Source: Vicinamibacteria bacterium | Lineage (GTDB): Bacteria > Acidobacteriota > Vicinamibacteria > Fen-336 > JAGNNV01 | Direction of reading: 5' to 3' | DNA: 38,742 nt | NCBI GenBank assembly: GCA_019694155.1 | Contig: JAIBCN010000006.1 | Coordinates: forward strand, 1 to 38,742 | Shown: in pieces, positions 16,831 to 25,297 of the stretch | Position numbering within the stretch: the stretch's first letter is position 1 | Layout of the letters: each line of letters starts with the position of its first letter | The notes under the pieces: model-generated | What the model was told of the DNA's origin: nothing | The model's input: the letters and a program-made list of their open reading frames with translations, nothing else | Databases searched by the model: none | Made by a program: the position numbers and the translations under genes

Positions 16831-17916
16831 ATGCCACTCAACCATTACCTCACCCTCGGCCACAGCGGCCTTGCCGTCAGCCCCTTCTGCCTCGGCGCCA
16901 TGACCTTCGGCGAAGACTGGGGCTGGGGCAGCAGCGTGAAGGAATCGGAGGCGATCATGGACGCCTTCCTCGCGCGCGGCGGCAACTTCATCGACACCGC
17001 GAACGCCTACACGCGCGGCCATTCCGAGAAGATCATCGGCGACCACATCGGACGCCACAAGGCGAAGCGCCATCGGACGGTCATCGCCACCAAGTTCTCA
17101 TCGAACCTCTTCCCCGGCGATCCCAACGCGGGAGGGTCGAGCCGCAAGGGCATCCTGGGCCAGTGCGAGGAATCCCTGCGCCGGCTGCAGACCGACTACA
17201 TCGATCTCTACTGGATCCACGTGTGGGATCCGATGACGCCGATCGAAGAGACCATGCGCACGCTCGACGACCTCGTCCGCTCGGGCAAGGTGCGATACAT
17301 CGGTGTCTCGGACACGCCGGCATGGAAGGTGTCGCAGGCGCAGACCATCGCCCGCTTCCGCGGTTTCGCGCCGCTCATCGCCCTGCAGATCGAATACTCG
17401 CTGCTCGAGCGTACGGTCGAAGGCGAGCTTGTGCCCATGGCCGCGGAGATGGGCCTCGGCATCACGCCGTGGTCGCCTCTCCGCTTCGGCATTCTGAGCG
17501 GAAAGTACACACGCGAGACCGCGAAGGACATCAAGCCCGATCGCGGCGCGTGGGTGCAGAACTCGCTGAATGAGAAGTCGTTCGCAGTGCTCGACGTCGT
17601 GCGCCGGGTGGCGAAAGACCTCGGCACCACCCCGGCGAGAGTCGCTCTCGCTTGGGTGCAGTCCCGGCCCGGAGTCACCTCGACGATCATCGGCACGAGG
17701 AGCGCGGCCCAGCTCGAGGACAACCTCGGCGCCCTGGACCTGAAGCTCCCTGGGGAGGCCGTCACCGCGCTGAACGACGTGTCGAAACCTTCGCTCAACT
17801 TCCCCGCCGACTTCGTGCGCGGATCGGGGATGTTCAAGCGCGGCGGGACGACGGTCAATGGCGAGACCGTGGCGCCCTGGCCGCTATCTCCGACGTCGGA
17901 CGCCGAGCGGTACTAA
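16831..17916 (+). CDS. Aldo/keto reductase family oxidoreductase
   Basis: Protein of 361 aa; the ATG at 16831 begins MPLNHYLTLGHSGLAVSPF, the usual N-terminus of AKR proteins, so upstream open sequence was not included. The tetrad of the NADPH-dependent (alpha/beta)8 barrel is present: Asp55 and Tyr60 (IDTANAY), Lys88 (ATKFS) and His130 (LYWIH). The phosphate/nucleotide-binding region IIGTRSAAQLEDNLGAL is near the C-terminus. It is expected to reduce aldehydes or ketones in the cytoplasm; the substrate is unknown. The length and the SRKGILGQCEESLRRL segment resemble the tas/YajO-like subgroup. It is the only clearly intact plus-strand gene in the window and is divergent from the Tat-exported hydrolase, which could hint at sugar or sugar-derivative metabolism, though only by proximity. 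Confidence 0.93.
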   Translation: MPLNHYLTLGHSGLAVSPFCLGAMTFGEDWGWGSSVKESEAIMDAFLARGGNFIDTANAYTRGHSEKIIGDHIGRHKAKRHRTVIATKFSSNLFPGDPNAGGSSRKGILGQCEESLRRLQTDYIDLYWIHVWDPMTPIEETMRTLDDLVRSGKVRYIGVSDTPAWKVSQAQTIARFRGFAPLIALQIEYSLLERTVEGELVPMAAEMGLGITPWSPLRFGILSGKYTRETAKDIKPDRGAWVQNSLNEKSFAVLDVVRRVAKDLGTTPARVALAWVQSRPGVTSTIIGTRSAAQLEDNLGALDLKLPGEAVTALNDVSKPSLNFPADFVRGSGMFKRGGTTVNGETVAPWPLSPTSDAERY

Positions 17917-18069
17917 CCACGGCGCGCTCTGAGTCCGGTCGGGGATCACACGCATACTAGGTGCAGGCTCGTCCAGTCTTCGAAATGCAGGATGTCGGGC
18001 TCAAGGTCGATAACGTCTGGCGCGAGGGACCCGGCCATTGCTACTGCGAACATGACGGCCCCTGGATAC

Positions 18070-18470
18070 TTACGCCGGGATCTCCTCAAGTCGAACGCCC
18101 CCGCCGCCACGAATTGCGGCCCTGGCCTTCTGAATGCGAGCGAGGAAGTCCGGGTGATGTTCAAGCCTGTATTCAAACCAAGCCTCCTCTGAATCAAAGC
18201 CGATGAGGATTCCAGCGGGCCGGGCTTTGGAGACGATGGTGAGGACTTCAACTGCACTCTCTGTGACGTCATAGAACACCCTGGTTTCACCGACCCTGAG
18301 TCGGAACTGGGGCCGATCCAGGCCCCGAAGACCCTTGATGCGGCTGCGACTGAGCTGGTGGGCTCGAATCGAAGATGGGTCTCAATCGCATCCCGCACCT
18401 CCGACCGTGAGTGCGACGGTAGCGCTCGCAACTCAGCGACGGCCGAAGGGGCAAAGACGATCTCGACGAC
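18070..18470 (-). pseudogene. Decayed RelE/ParE-type toxin fused to the tail of a Phd/YefM-type antitoxin
   Basis: Two reading frames together give a toxin. In frame A, 18357-18470 reads VEIVFAPSAVAELRALPSHS followed by VRDAIETHLRFEPT. In frame B, from about 18354 down to the TAA at 18070, it reads LSRSRIKGLRGLDRPQFRLR, then VGETRVFYDVTESAVEVLTI, then VSKA. The family normally has EPTKLSRSRIK across this point; the DNA reads ACC-AG-CTC, one A short of ACC-AAG-CTC, so a single-base deletion near 18355 breaks the frame. Frame A has GTC where a start is expected, after an in-frame TAA (18471-18473), so the start is also lost. After VSKA the frame continues as RPAGILIGFDSEEAWFEYRL and HHPDFLARIQKARAAIR, which is the C-terminal half of a typical antitoxin of this system. 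The toxin tail and antitoxin N-terminus are missing, so a deletion has joined the two genes. Confidence 0.72.
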
Positions 18471-18733
18471 TTAGTCGAATGAGGATCGGAACCTCCTTGT
18501 CCTCGTGATAGGGCGCCAAGCAGAGCGGGTCCCCTTAGTATGCGGCGAAGCGGAAACATACGGCCTCGTATAACTGGATAACGGCCGAGAGGCTCGCGCC
18601 GGGGGTGTGTTGCCGTGTCCAATCTGCAATCCCATCGACGGCCGAACCTCCTTGTCCCATGCGTCTTCTTCCCATCGGCGAGTAGCCCTCTCCGCCCTTG
18701 CCCGTTCGAGGCAGGACGCCCCCGCAGGCCCGC
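18471..18733. other. Non-coding gap with a 14-bp direct repeat
   Basis: No convincing gene is seen on either strand between the toxin remnant and the DUF5916 gene. GAACCTCCTTGTCC occurs at 18489-18502 and again at 18644-18657. On the minus strand this reads GGACAAGGAGGTTC, which contains a strong Shine-Dalgarno core; the lower copy lies just ahead of the toxin remnant. The repeats may be relics of a duplicated translation-start region of the decayed toxin-antitoxin locus. Confidence 0.45.
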
Positions 18734-20995
18734 TCAGCGCTGGAGCGCGTACGAGATCTTGACGAAGAGCGAACGGGCGATCGGTTCCAGGGCGTCGCGC
18801 TCGTTCGGCTGACGATCGTCCCCGTAGCCGAGGAACAGCACGGTCTGCCAGTTGAGCTTGTAGGCGAAGAGGAGCGAGCCCGAGAGGCTGCGGCTTCGCG
18901 CCGACACCGTGCCCTCGTAGAGCGCCGGGTCCCGTTTGGTTTCGATGTACTGGACGATGGCCCGCACGAAACTCCGGGCCGTGAAGGTGTACGTCGCGCG
19001 GAGCCGGTCGACCCGCGCGGTGAAAAGGCGCGCGCTCGCCAGGGGCCCGGCGTCCACGTTCAGGAAGCGAAGGGAGTCGTTGAGACTGAGCGCGAGGTTA
19101 TCGGTCGGGCGCAGAGACGCGCTGAAAGTGATCGTGGCGCCGTGGCCGCGGCGCGAGTTCGCGAAGTCGATCTCCTGGCCGAAGCGCGCCTCCAGGCTCA
19201 GGTTATTGAGGAGCTGGGACGGACTCGTCTGCACAAGGGCGTTGCCGTAGGCGCGTGACAACACCCCCGGGCCCGCCAGGATCCGATCGTGGTGGAAGCG
19301 GAACTGAAGGAACGAGTTGAGTTTCGCGTCCATTCCGGTGCCCACATCGAAGAGCTGCTGCAGCAGGCCGCCGTCGCGATCGGTCTGCCGGTCGAGAGTG
19401 GCGAAGAAGCGCTGGCGCCGCAGGAAGCCCTTCGGGCGGATGGTGTAGCCGGCGTCCGCGTAGATCTGCCGGTAGCCGACCTGGGGCACGAAGCCGCTGT
19501 CGGCCCGGAAGTCCTTGTCGATGTCCTGGAACTGCGTGAACCAGTCGACGTGAGTCGAAGAGTGCTGCCACCAGACCTGCGCGGCGTGGCCGTCGAGCTT
19601 GCGGCCATCCCACTCCGAGGCGAGGTCCGGACGAACCGGCGTGGTGGACTGGCTCCACAGAAGCTGCCCGGTAACGGTGTTCGTACTGCCGCGCTGCCAT
19701 CGGAAGTCGGGGCCGAAGACGCGATTCGACCCTCCTCCTTCGATCTCACGGTCGACCATCAGAGCGGAAACGAAGGACCGGCCGAGATCGCGCTTCACCC
19801 GCGCCATGCCCACCCAGGACCTGAATTCCTGGTCGGCGAAGTCGGAGCCTTGCGGCCCCGGGAGAATCACGCTGCCCCCCCCACGATCCTCCGCGGCGAG
19901 TGCTGTGTAGCCGAGCGAGCCCACCTTGCCGGTGCCGCGCAGGCCCCATCGGGGCGAGGTGATCGTCCGCGTGTACACGGCCTGAATGGGGGTCGAGAAG
20001 AGCTCGATGCCCTCGAGAAAGAAGGGCCGCTTCTCCGAGTAGAAGAGAGCAAAGCGCTCGTTCGTGGAAATCTGCGCCGCGTCCGACTCGATCTGAGAGA
20101 AGTCCGGGTTGACGGTGCCGTCGACGGCGAGGCTCGCCGAGGGGCGCCACTTGACGTCGAGGCCGCCGGTCTTGTCGAGCGGACTGCGCCGGAGCTCGCC
20201 CGTGCCTTCGTCGGCCCAGTCCTGCCCGGCGCTGACGTAAGGCGCCACCACGATGCCTCCCGAGGACGGGAGCTTCTGAAGACCTTCGAGCCCGTTGGAG
20301 TTGCAGATGAAGCAGTTGCTCGATCGGGGCAGGCGTGTGCTGAACATCTGGTAGCGGAAATCGCGCGGGTAGTTCCGATAGAGCATGATGCCCCACTTCG
20401 GCACCTCCGTCTTGGGATAGCGGATCGAGGAGAAGGGGATGCGAATCTCGAGCGTCCAGCCCTTGTCGGTGATGCGCGCGGCCGAGTCCCAGAAGAAGTC
20501 GGGCGATGAATCCTCGCCCGAGCCGTCGTCGGTCACGGCGTCGTACTGGATGCCGCGCGGGTTCGCGAGGAAGAGGATCGCGGTTCGACCGGTGGCGCCG
20601 GGATCGATGATGACGCCGCCATAGTCGAGCGACGAACCGATGGTGTCGCGGTCGCCGAAAGGGGCACGGATGGCGCGCGGATCGGGATCGTCGAACTCGA
20701 ACGCGGCGTAGAGCGAGGTGTCGTCGAAGGTCAGGTACCCGACGCTCCGGATCGTGGGCGGGGTGTTGTCGCCCGGCCGGGTTTCGTACCAGGTTTCAAC
20801 CGGCGCTGCGCCCTTCCAGCCGGGGTCATCGAGCTTGCCGTCGATGCTGATCGCGCCCGCGCTGCGCGCGATCTTCAGAGTGGACGCGACCAGGCCGGGT
20901 GCAACGCCGCTGTCGGCCGCGGGCTGAGCCGCCGCCGGGAAGGCCGCGAACAAGGCGCACAGATTCAAGAAAACGAACGGGAAGCGCGAAGCCAT
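18734..20995 (-). CDS. DUF5916-family outer-membrane beta-barrel protein with CBM9-like N-terminal domain
   Basis: Protein of 753 aa. The ATG at 20993-20995 precedes a clear Sec signal peptide (FPFVFLNLCALFAAFPAAAQ). Residues 40-240 form the carbohydrate-binding-module-9-like domain typical of the family (ISIDGKLDDPGW, LYAAFEFDDPDPRAIRA, WTLEIRIPFSSIRY). Residues 270-753 match the DUF5916 region (DVKWRPSASLAVDGTVNPDF, EKRPFFLEGIELF) and end in alternating hydrophobic beta-strands closing with a Gln-Arg C-terminus after an aromatic-rich strand, as expected of an outer-membrane barrel. An unusual CxxC (SSNCFICNS) lies near residue 230. The biochemical role of the family is not established. The open frame extends further upstream into the kinase gene, but that part has no similarity and precedes the signal peptide, so it was excluded. 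Upstream gap to the kinase stop: 128 nt. Confidence 0.88.
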   Translation of the reverse strand: MASRFPFVFLNLCALFAAFPAAAQPAADSGVAPGLVASTLKIARSAGAISIDGKLDDPGWKGAAPVETWYETRPGDNTPPTIRSVGYLTFDDTSLYAAFEFDDPDPRAIRAPFGDRDTIGSSLDYGGVIIDPGATGRTAILFLANPRGIQYDAVTDDGSGEDSSPDFFWDSAARITDKGWTLEIRIPFSSIRYPKTEVPKWGIMLYRNYPRDFRYQMFSTRLPRSSNCFICNSNGLEGLQKLPSSGGIVVAPYVSAGQDWADEGTGELRRSPLDKTGGLDVKWRPSASLAVDGTVNPDFSQIESDAAQISTNERFALFYSEKRPFFLEGIELFSTPIQAVYTRTITSPRWGLRGTGKVGSLGYTALAAEDRGGGSVILPGPQGSDFADQEFRSWVGMARVKRDLGRSFVSALMVDREIEGGGSNRVFGPDFRWQRGSTNTVTGQLLWSQSTTPVRPDLASEWDGRKLDGHAAQVWWQHSSTHVDWFTQFQDIDKDFRADSGFVPQVGYRQIYADAGYTIRPKGFLRRQRFFATLDRQTDRDGGLLQQLFDVGTGMDAKLNSFLQFRFHHDRILAGPGVLSRAYGNALVQTSPSQLLNNLSLEARFGQEIDFANSRRGHGATITFSASLRPTDNLALSLNDSLRFLNVDAGPLASARLFTARVDRLRATYTFTARSFVRAIVQYIETKRDPALYEGTVSARSRSLSGSLLFAYKLNWQTVLFLGYGDDRQPNERDALEPIARSLFVKISYALQR

Positions 20996-21057
20996 TACAG
21001 GCTTTGACGCTTGCCGCGCGAGGAAAGTTCGCCACGAGCGCGAAATCCCCGGGCGCA

Positions 21058-21078
21058 GTCGCCGCGCGAACGCGCGAC
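21058..21078 (-). terminator. GC-rich hairpin downstream of the hybrid kinase gene
   Basis: GTCGCCGCG and CGCGCGAC pair with one bulge around a CGAA tetraloop, 46 nt past the kinase stop. No T-tract follows on the minus strand, so it could be a Rho-independent stop of the GC-only kind or just GC-rich secondary structure. Confidence 0.3.
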
Positions 21079-21123
21079 AACGGAGGTCTACCGAGGGGCG
21101 ATGTCCGCCCCCTGCGCACGACC

Positions 21124-23478
21124 CTACGCGGACGGGGCCGCGCGCCCCGGGCGCCAGCGGCGGACGAGTGCGTCGAGCTCGGCCAGGGTCGCCGGCTTGC
21201 CGAGATGATCGTCCATGCCGTGCTCCAGGCACTTCTCCCGCTCCCATCCCATCGCGTGCGCGGTGAGCGCCACGATCGGCACATTCCGAACCGCGGGATC
21301 GGGCAGAGCCCTGATTCTCTCCGCGGTTTCGTAGCCATCGAGCACCGGCATCTGGCAATCGAGGAGAACCAGATCGAAGGTCGCAGGGCCGCCCAGCGCG
21401 GCGAGCGCCTGCTGGCCATCGGAGACCACATGCACTTCGTGGCCGAGCGACTCGATCTGCTTTCTCACCACGAACTGATTCACCCGATTGTCCTCGGCCA
21501 CCAGGATGCGGGCCCGAGGAACGGGCGCTTCGGCCAAGGGAGTCGCGGCCTCGGGGAGGGCGCGCGCCTCCGACGCCTCCTCCACCGGGATGCGGAACGA
21601 GAAGAACGCGCCTTCGCCGAGCTTCGACTCGACGGTGATGGTCCCGCCCATGCGCTCGATCAGGGCCTTGGCAATGGACAGCCCGAGCCCGGTGCCGCCG
21701 AACCGTCGCGAGGTGGACTCGTCGGCCTGGGTGAACGGCGTGAAGAGCTTCTGCAGAACATCGGGAGCAATCCCGATCCCGGTATCCCGAACGTCGACCT
21801 GCACGGCGGGCGCCGCCCCTTCTCCCGCGACCCGGCACTCGACTCGAACCTCTCCTGCGGGTGTGAACTTGATGGCGTTCGAGACCAGGTTCAGCACCAC
21901 CTGCCGGAATCGGGTGGGGTCGGCGATCACTTGAGTGGCCGAGGGAGGCGCCACCACCGAGAAGCGTACGGCCGGCGGCACGGTGGGCGCGACCAGCCTT
22001 TCGATCTGCCCCATCACTTCACCCGGCGAGAAGGGCGCGGGCCGCAGGGCCAGCTTGCCCGCCTCCACGCGAGAGAGATCGAGAACATCGTCGATCACCC
22101 CGAGCAGCGCCGCCGCCGACGTCTTGATCACGCGCGCCTGCTCCGCCTGATCGGGACGCAGCCCGGTCGAGAGCAGGACTTCGCTCATCCCGAGAACGCC
22201 GTTCATGGGCGTGCGGATCTCGTGCGAGATGTTCGCGAGGAACGAGCTCTTGGCCTGACTCGCCGCTTCCGCCGCGGCGCGGGCGCGTTCCAGCTCGATC
22301 GTCCGCTCCTCGACGCGGCGCTCGAACTCGGCGCGCAGGGCCTCCGCGTTCTGATACACGTTCGAGAACCGGTCGGCCAGGGCCTTGGAGATCGACACCA
22401 TCAGCCAGGCGAAGCCGAACGGACTGATGAAGGCCGGCCAGGAAATCACGCGCGCGGAGATGAGGATGTCCACCACGAAGCTCAGCACCGCCATCAGCAC
22501 GCCGATGAAGATGGGCCGCGTCTCCGAGCGCCCCGCCCGATGCGCCCGCACCAGCGTGGTCCCGATCAGGGCGATCCCCGGCGTGATGAAGAGATACCAG
22601 AGGTTCAGGCTCTTCACGTTGTACTCGAGCCCCGGGGTCAGGGCCACGAAAAGCCCGAGGACCGCCTGCGCGCCCAGGTAGATCTTGAGCACCCGCGAAA
22701 TGCCCTGCTCGACGAAGCGCCTCGTGAACACCACGAAGATCACGGGCAGCTGAAAGAGAAGGAAGTACTCCATCTCCTTCATGGCGGTGAACGAGAAGGG
22801 CAGCACGAAGCGGTACTGCGTCCGCAGCAGCGTGTACCCGCCCATGATCATGGCGCCCGCCCCGAACCAGATGTACTCGTCGAGGCCCCGCCGCCTTCGG
22901 TAGATAAGGATGTGGGTGATGCCGATGAGCACGAACACCGCCCCCATCACGAGCCGCGGCACGTCCTCGAGAGTGTCCTTGCGCACCATCTCCGTGAGAG
23001 GACCGATCTCCAGGGGAGCCGCGGTGATGCCGCCTTCGCTGGTCACATTCGGCTGCCGCCGCACGACGTGAAAGGCAAGCGTCAGCGAAGGCCCGGTGAC
23101 CTTGAGCCTGTAGATCGCCCGCCGGTCGTACTCGCCCTCTCCGCGGCCCTGCAGCGACGTCAACCGCTCGCCGTTCGCGAACACCGTGTACGAAGTCCAC
23201 ACCTCGCCCACGCGCAACCCCAGGTCGGCCCCCACAAGCTCGCCCGGCAAGGTGACCGTCCGCCGATACCAGGCCTCGTCGATCTCGGCCCGGCCCTGGA
23301 GACTCCATGCACCCGGAGCATTGATTTCGCTCCAGGACCTGTCGTCGAAGCCAACCGCCTCGCTGCCCTGCGCGTTGCCGGGCTGGAACTTCCACACCCC
23401 GGACAGATCCACGACGGGCAGCGTCGAATCACCGGCCGACGAAAGCGCGGCCACCAGAACGATGGTGCGAAACATCAT
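21124..23478 (-). CDS. Hybrid sensor histidine kinase, 7TMR-DISM type
   Basis: Protein of 784 aa. Order: signal peptide (1-16); beta-sandwich sensor (22-160) with a galactose-binding-like opening, [12 protein letters not shown] and W70-YRRTVTLP, like the jelly-roll domain of glycoside hydrolases; a membrane region of about seven helices (175-365, 7TMR-DISM); coiled coil (375-405); HisKA with phospho-acceptor His419 ([15 protein letters not shown]); HATPase_c with N box Asn530/Asn534, G1 DTGIGI (565-570) and G2 GGTGLGL (594-600); and a receiver domain with Asp707 (LLDCQMP), Thr739 and Lys761. All catalytic residues are present. The sensor sits outside the cytoplasmic membrane and probably binds a carbohydrate-like or other small ligand. 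There is no His phosphotransfer domain and no separate DNA-binding regulator nearby, so the output partner is elsewhere. The gene lies between the exported HD protein (45 nt upstream) and the DUF5916 gene. Confidence 0.93.
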   Translation of the reverse strand: MMFRTIVLVAALSSAGDSTLPVVDLSGVWKFQPGNAQGSEAVGFDDRSWSEINAPGAWSLQGRAEIDEAWYRRTVTLPGELVGADLGLRVGEVWTSYTVFANGERLTSLQGRGEGEYDRRAIYRLKVTGPSLTLAFHVVRRQPNVTSEGGITAAPLEIGPLTEMVRKDTLEDVPRLVMGAVFVLIGITHILIYRRRRGLDEYIWFGAGAMIMGGYTLLRTQYRFVLPFSFTAMKEMEYFLLFQLPVIFVVFTRRFVEQGISRVLKIYLGAQAVLGLFVALTPGLEYNVKSLNLWYLFITPGIALIGTTLVRAHRAGRSETRPIFIGVLMAVLSFVVDILISARVISWPAFISPFGFAWLMVSISKALADRFSNVYQNAEALRAEFERRVEERTIELERARAAAEAASQAKSSFLANISHEIRTPMNGVLGMSEVLLSTGLRPDQAEQARVIKTSAAALLGVIDDVLDLSRVEAGKLALRPAPFSPGEVMGQIERLVAPTVPPAVRFSVVAPPSATQVIADPTRFRQVVLNLVSNAIKFTPAGEVRVECRVAGEGAAPAVQVDVRDTGIGIAPDVLQKLFTPFTQADESTSRRFGGTGLGLSIAKALIERMGGTITVESKLGEGAFFSFRIPVEEASEARALPEAATPLAEAPVPRARILVAEDNRVNQFVVRKQIESLGHEVHVVSDGQQALAALGGPATFDLVLLDCQMPVLDGYETAERIRALPDPAVRNVPIVALTAHAMGWEREKCLEHGMDDHLGKPATLAELDALVRRWRPGRAAPSA

Positions 23479-23492
23479 CTACAGAGCCTGGA

Positions 23493-23516
23493 GACGCCGG
23501 CAACCCCCCGGCCGTC
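23493..23516 (-). terminator. Hairpin between the HD-domain gene and the kinase gene
   Basis: GACGCCGG and CCGGCCGTC pair with one bulged base over a CAACCCC loop in the 45-nt gap after the HD-domain stop codon. No T-tract follows. It may be a partial terminator or attenuator between the two genes. Confidence 0.3.
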
Positions 23517-23523
23517 TTCACGT

Positions 23524-24225
23524 CTAGCGAGCCCTGCCCTCCTCCGTCTCGCCCCTCAGTGACTCCAGAAACGCCCGGCTCTCCGCCACGCGGGCCGGAG
23601 CGAGCTTCTTCGCCGCATTCGTCATCAACTTCGCAGGAAGGTCCGCGTTGAAGCCCTCGATCGTCTTCACCGCCACGCCGAGGTCCGTCGCCCACCGATG
23701 CCGCGTGGTGAGCGAAAAGATCCGTGCAATCCCCACGCTGCCGAGAAAGTCGAGCGTATCCGCGTCATGAAGCACAATCGCCTCCGGCCCGCCCGCATCC
23801 GCGCGGTAGTACATGTGATTCTTCACTGCGTCCTGCACCGCGGGCACCTTCGCCGCCGGAAACCCCGCGCCTACGAGGATCTCCGGCACCAGCTCGGCCG
23901 CACGGTCGGTATGGTCGACCCCATCCTTCCGAAACGCATCGAAAGCCCCCACGTCATGCAGAAACGCCGCCGCGAAGAGGACGTCGGTGTCGATCGTGAG
24001 CTTCGACTCCGCCGCAAGCCGCGCGGCCAGCAGATAGTCGCGCTCGGAATGCGAAACGCCCCACGCGGAATGCTGGAGCTTCTCGTTCGAAAATTTGAAC
24101 ACCGCCTCTTTCCACGGCGCATCCAGCGGAATTCCCGCGGGTGTGGTGGCCGGTGAAGGGGTCTGGGCAAGGACGAATGCGGGCGCGGCCCCAAACAGGG
24201 CCAGAGCAAGAAATTGAATTTTCAT
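23524..24225 (-). CDS. Exported HD-domain protein (putative phosphohydrolase)
   Basis: Protein of 233 aa with a signal peptide (MKIQFLALALFGAAPAFVLA, cleavage near Ala20-Gln21). The HD metal-binding signature is intact: His59 (SHSERDYLLA), His90-Asp91 (FLHDVGAF), His137 (VKNHMYY) and Asp154 (LHDADTLDF). HD enzymes of this length usually hydrolyse phosphomonoesters or nucleotides with a divalent metal, but most are cytoplasmic; here the signal peptide places it in the periplasm. Substrate unknown. The ATG at 24223-24225 sits directly before the signal sequence. It lies 45 nt upstream of the sensor kinase in the same orientation and may be co-transcribed with it, with a hairpin between the two. 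Confidence 0.85.
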   Translation of the reverse strand: MKIQFLALALFGAAPAFVLAQTPSPATTPAGIPLDAPWKEAVFKFSNEKLQHSAWGVSHSERDYLLAARLAAESKLTIDTDVLFAAAFLHDVGAFDAFRKDGVDHTDRAAELVPEILVGAGFPAAKVPAVQDAVKNHMYYRADAGGPEAIVLHDADTLDFLGSVGIARIFSLTTRHRWATDLGVAVKTIEGFNADLPAKLMTNAAKKLAPARVAESRAFLESLRGETEEGRAR

Positions 24226-24281
24226 GAAAGGCGAAGGCTACCAGTTGCAGCCACCACTCCGCTGGCCCGCGGCAGCTTGCC

Positions 24282-24343
24282 CGCCGTCATTGCGAGGCCC
24301 CGGTCCGTTCCGCAGCGGGCCGAAGCAATCCCGCGAGACTTGG
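24282..24343 (+). repeat. Dispersed palindromic repeat, copy 1
   Basis: A 62-bp element beginning CGCCGTCATTGCGAGGCCCC and ending CCGCGAGACTTGG, with an inner GGCCC...GGGCC hairpin followed by GAAGCAATC. A second copy in opposite orientation lies at 35964-36024, with about nine differences. From memory it resembles the GTCATTGCGAG...GAAGCAATC class of REP-like repeats found in many copies in several bacterial genomes. It lies in the gap between the HD-domain gene and the RHS fragment. Confidence 0.75.
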
Positions 24344-24374
24344 GTAACAGTGAGTTCAAAGATTCCGGCCGGCT

Positions 24375-24701
24375 TCACTGTCGACGACTAGTCGGGTCTC
24401 CAGCCGCCCAAGGGCTGCCATCGCATGAATGGCTCACTCGTGCCATCCGCGCGAAGGATCGTGAATCTCCAACCGTCTTCGTGGGCGTCTCCTTCCTAAT
24501 CCTCCGGCCGATCGGATCGTACGCGCACGTCGCGACGCTCGTCGCGTTTCCAACCGACGTGCCGTGTTTCACCTCGACAAGCTGATTCAGGGCGTCCCAC
24601 GCATAGGTCCACGTCTCCCCGGGCAGCGTCTTGCTGATCAGATTCCCCACCGCGTCGTACCCGAAGCGCCAGGTGTTCTCTCCCACTCCCGTTCTCGACA
24701 C
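24375..24701 (-). pseudogene. RHS/YD-repeat protein fragment
   Basis: The open frame encodes about 108 aa. The first 60 contain two YD repeats (WRFGYDAVGNLISKTLPGE, WTYAWDALNQLVEVKHGT, then CAYDPIGRRIRKE), the hallmark of RHS/YD-repeat proteins. It has no plausible start of its own: the frame opens straight after the hicA stop, with a GTG at 24699-24701, and RHS proteins are normally over 1000 aa. Beyond PIGRRIRKE the frame loses similarity and GC-rich third positions, and an alternative frame reads FTILRADGTSEPFMRWQPLG before a TAG, so a frameshift or fusion with other sequence is likely. It is most simply the leftover of an RHS gene whose front part has been replaced by the hicBA region. 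Confidence 0.68.
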
Positions 24702-24704
24702 CCA

Positions 24705-24932
24705 TCACTTGCTCTTCAGGAAGACTTCGGTAGAGATACCCGCCTGCTTGAGGATCGCCCTGAGCGTGCCTTCGGGCAGGTCGCCGGGATGATTTGGGAT
24801 CGTAGTGTACCGATTCAGCCCCGCGTTGAACCAGATCTCATGCGAGCCCGCGGCCTGGCGATGGAACTCCAGACCGAGTTCCTTCAATCGCCGCACGACC
24901 TCGCGATAGCGAAAGCCCGCGAGCGCGCCCAT
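24705..24932 (-). CDS. hicA: HicA-family toxin (mRNA interferase)
   Basis: Protein of 75 aa with a dsRNA-binding-like fold. The catalytic His lies in AGSHEIW, and the conserved TTIPNHPGDLPEGTLRAILKQAGIS core is complete, so it looks functional. HicA toxins cleave mRNA and are neutralised by HicB. The ATG (24930-24932) overlaps the TGA of the upstream antitoxin gene by one base (TGATG), so the two are translationally coupled, antitoxin first. The RHS remnant follows immediately after its stop codon. Confidence 0.88.
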   Translation of the reverse strand: MGALAGFRYREVVRRLKELGLEFHRQAAGSHEIWFNAGLNRYTTIPNHPGDLPEGTLRAILKQAGISTEVFLKSK

Positions 24933-25153
24933 CAGGTGGCGATGATCAGCGGATAGTCGAAGGCTTCTCGCACAGACGGCAACGGCGCGGCGCCGGTTCT
25001 TGCCTCGATCAGCTTCTTGGCCACATCGCGTGCGATCTCGATAGTCTCCTGAATGGTGCGACCCTGCGCCACCAGTCCCTGTATCTCGTCGCTCGTGGCC
25101 AGATACACGCCCTCGGGCAGCTTCTCGATATGCAGCTGGATGATGTGTTCCAA
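24932..25153 (-). CDS. hicB: HicB-family antitoxin, short form
   Basis: Protein of 73 aa with the partial RNase H-like HicB fold (LPEGVYLATSDEIQGLVAQG, then RTIQETIEIARDVAKKLIE). The start is TTG (25151-25153) with AGGAG 8 nt upstream. Long HicB proteins carry a C-terminal DNA-binding domain; this one stops soon after the HicB core (SVREAFDYPLIIAT), so autoregulation, if any, must be by another route. It binds and inhibits HicA, encoded directly downstream. Confidence 0.85.
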   Translation of the reverse strand: MEHIIQLHIEKLPEGVYLATSDEIQGLVAQGRTIQETIEIARDVAKKLIEARTGAAPLPSVREAFDYPLIIAT

Positions 25154-25297
25154 AGTGTTCGCTCCTGGTCTGCCAGGCGGCCCTCGATGGTCGAGCTGGC
25201 GACGAACCCTATGCTAGCGCCTTGGCGTGAAATCGCGATCCCCTGGCCTTGTACATCGGTGCGGGTCGCGAGAGAGCGTCCCTTGGGACTTCTTTGC

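Noticed and set aside
17946..18431. 161-aa minus-strand open frame
   Set aside because: Only its first ~30 residues resemble a toxin; beyond the frameshift near 18355 it is out of frame with the conserved remainder.
20996..21838. Upstream extension of the DUF5916 protein frame
   Set aside because: It runs inside the kinase gene in another frame and precedes a clear signal peptide at 20995.
20899..23562. 887-codon plus-strand open frame over the kinase
   Set aside because: Antisense to an intact kinase with all conserved motifs; its own sequence is Arg/His-rich without domains.
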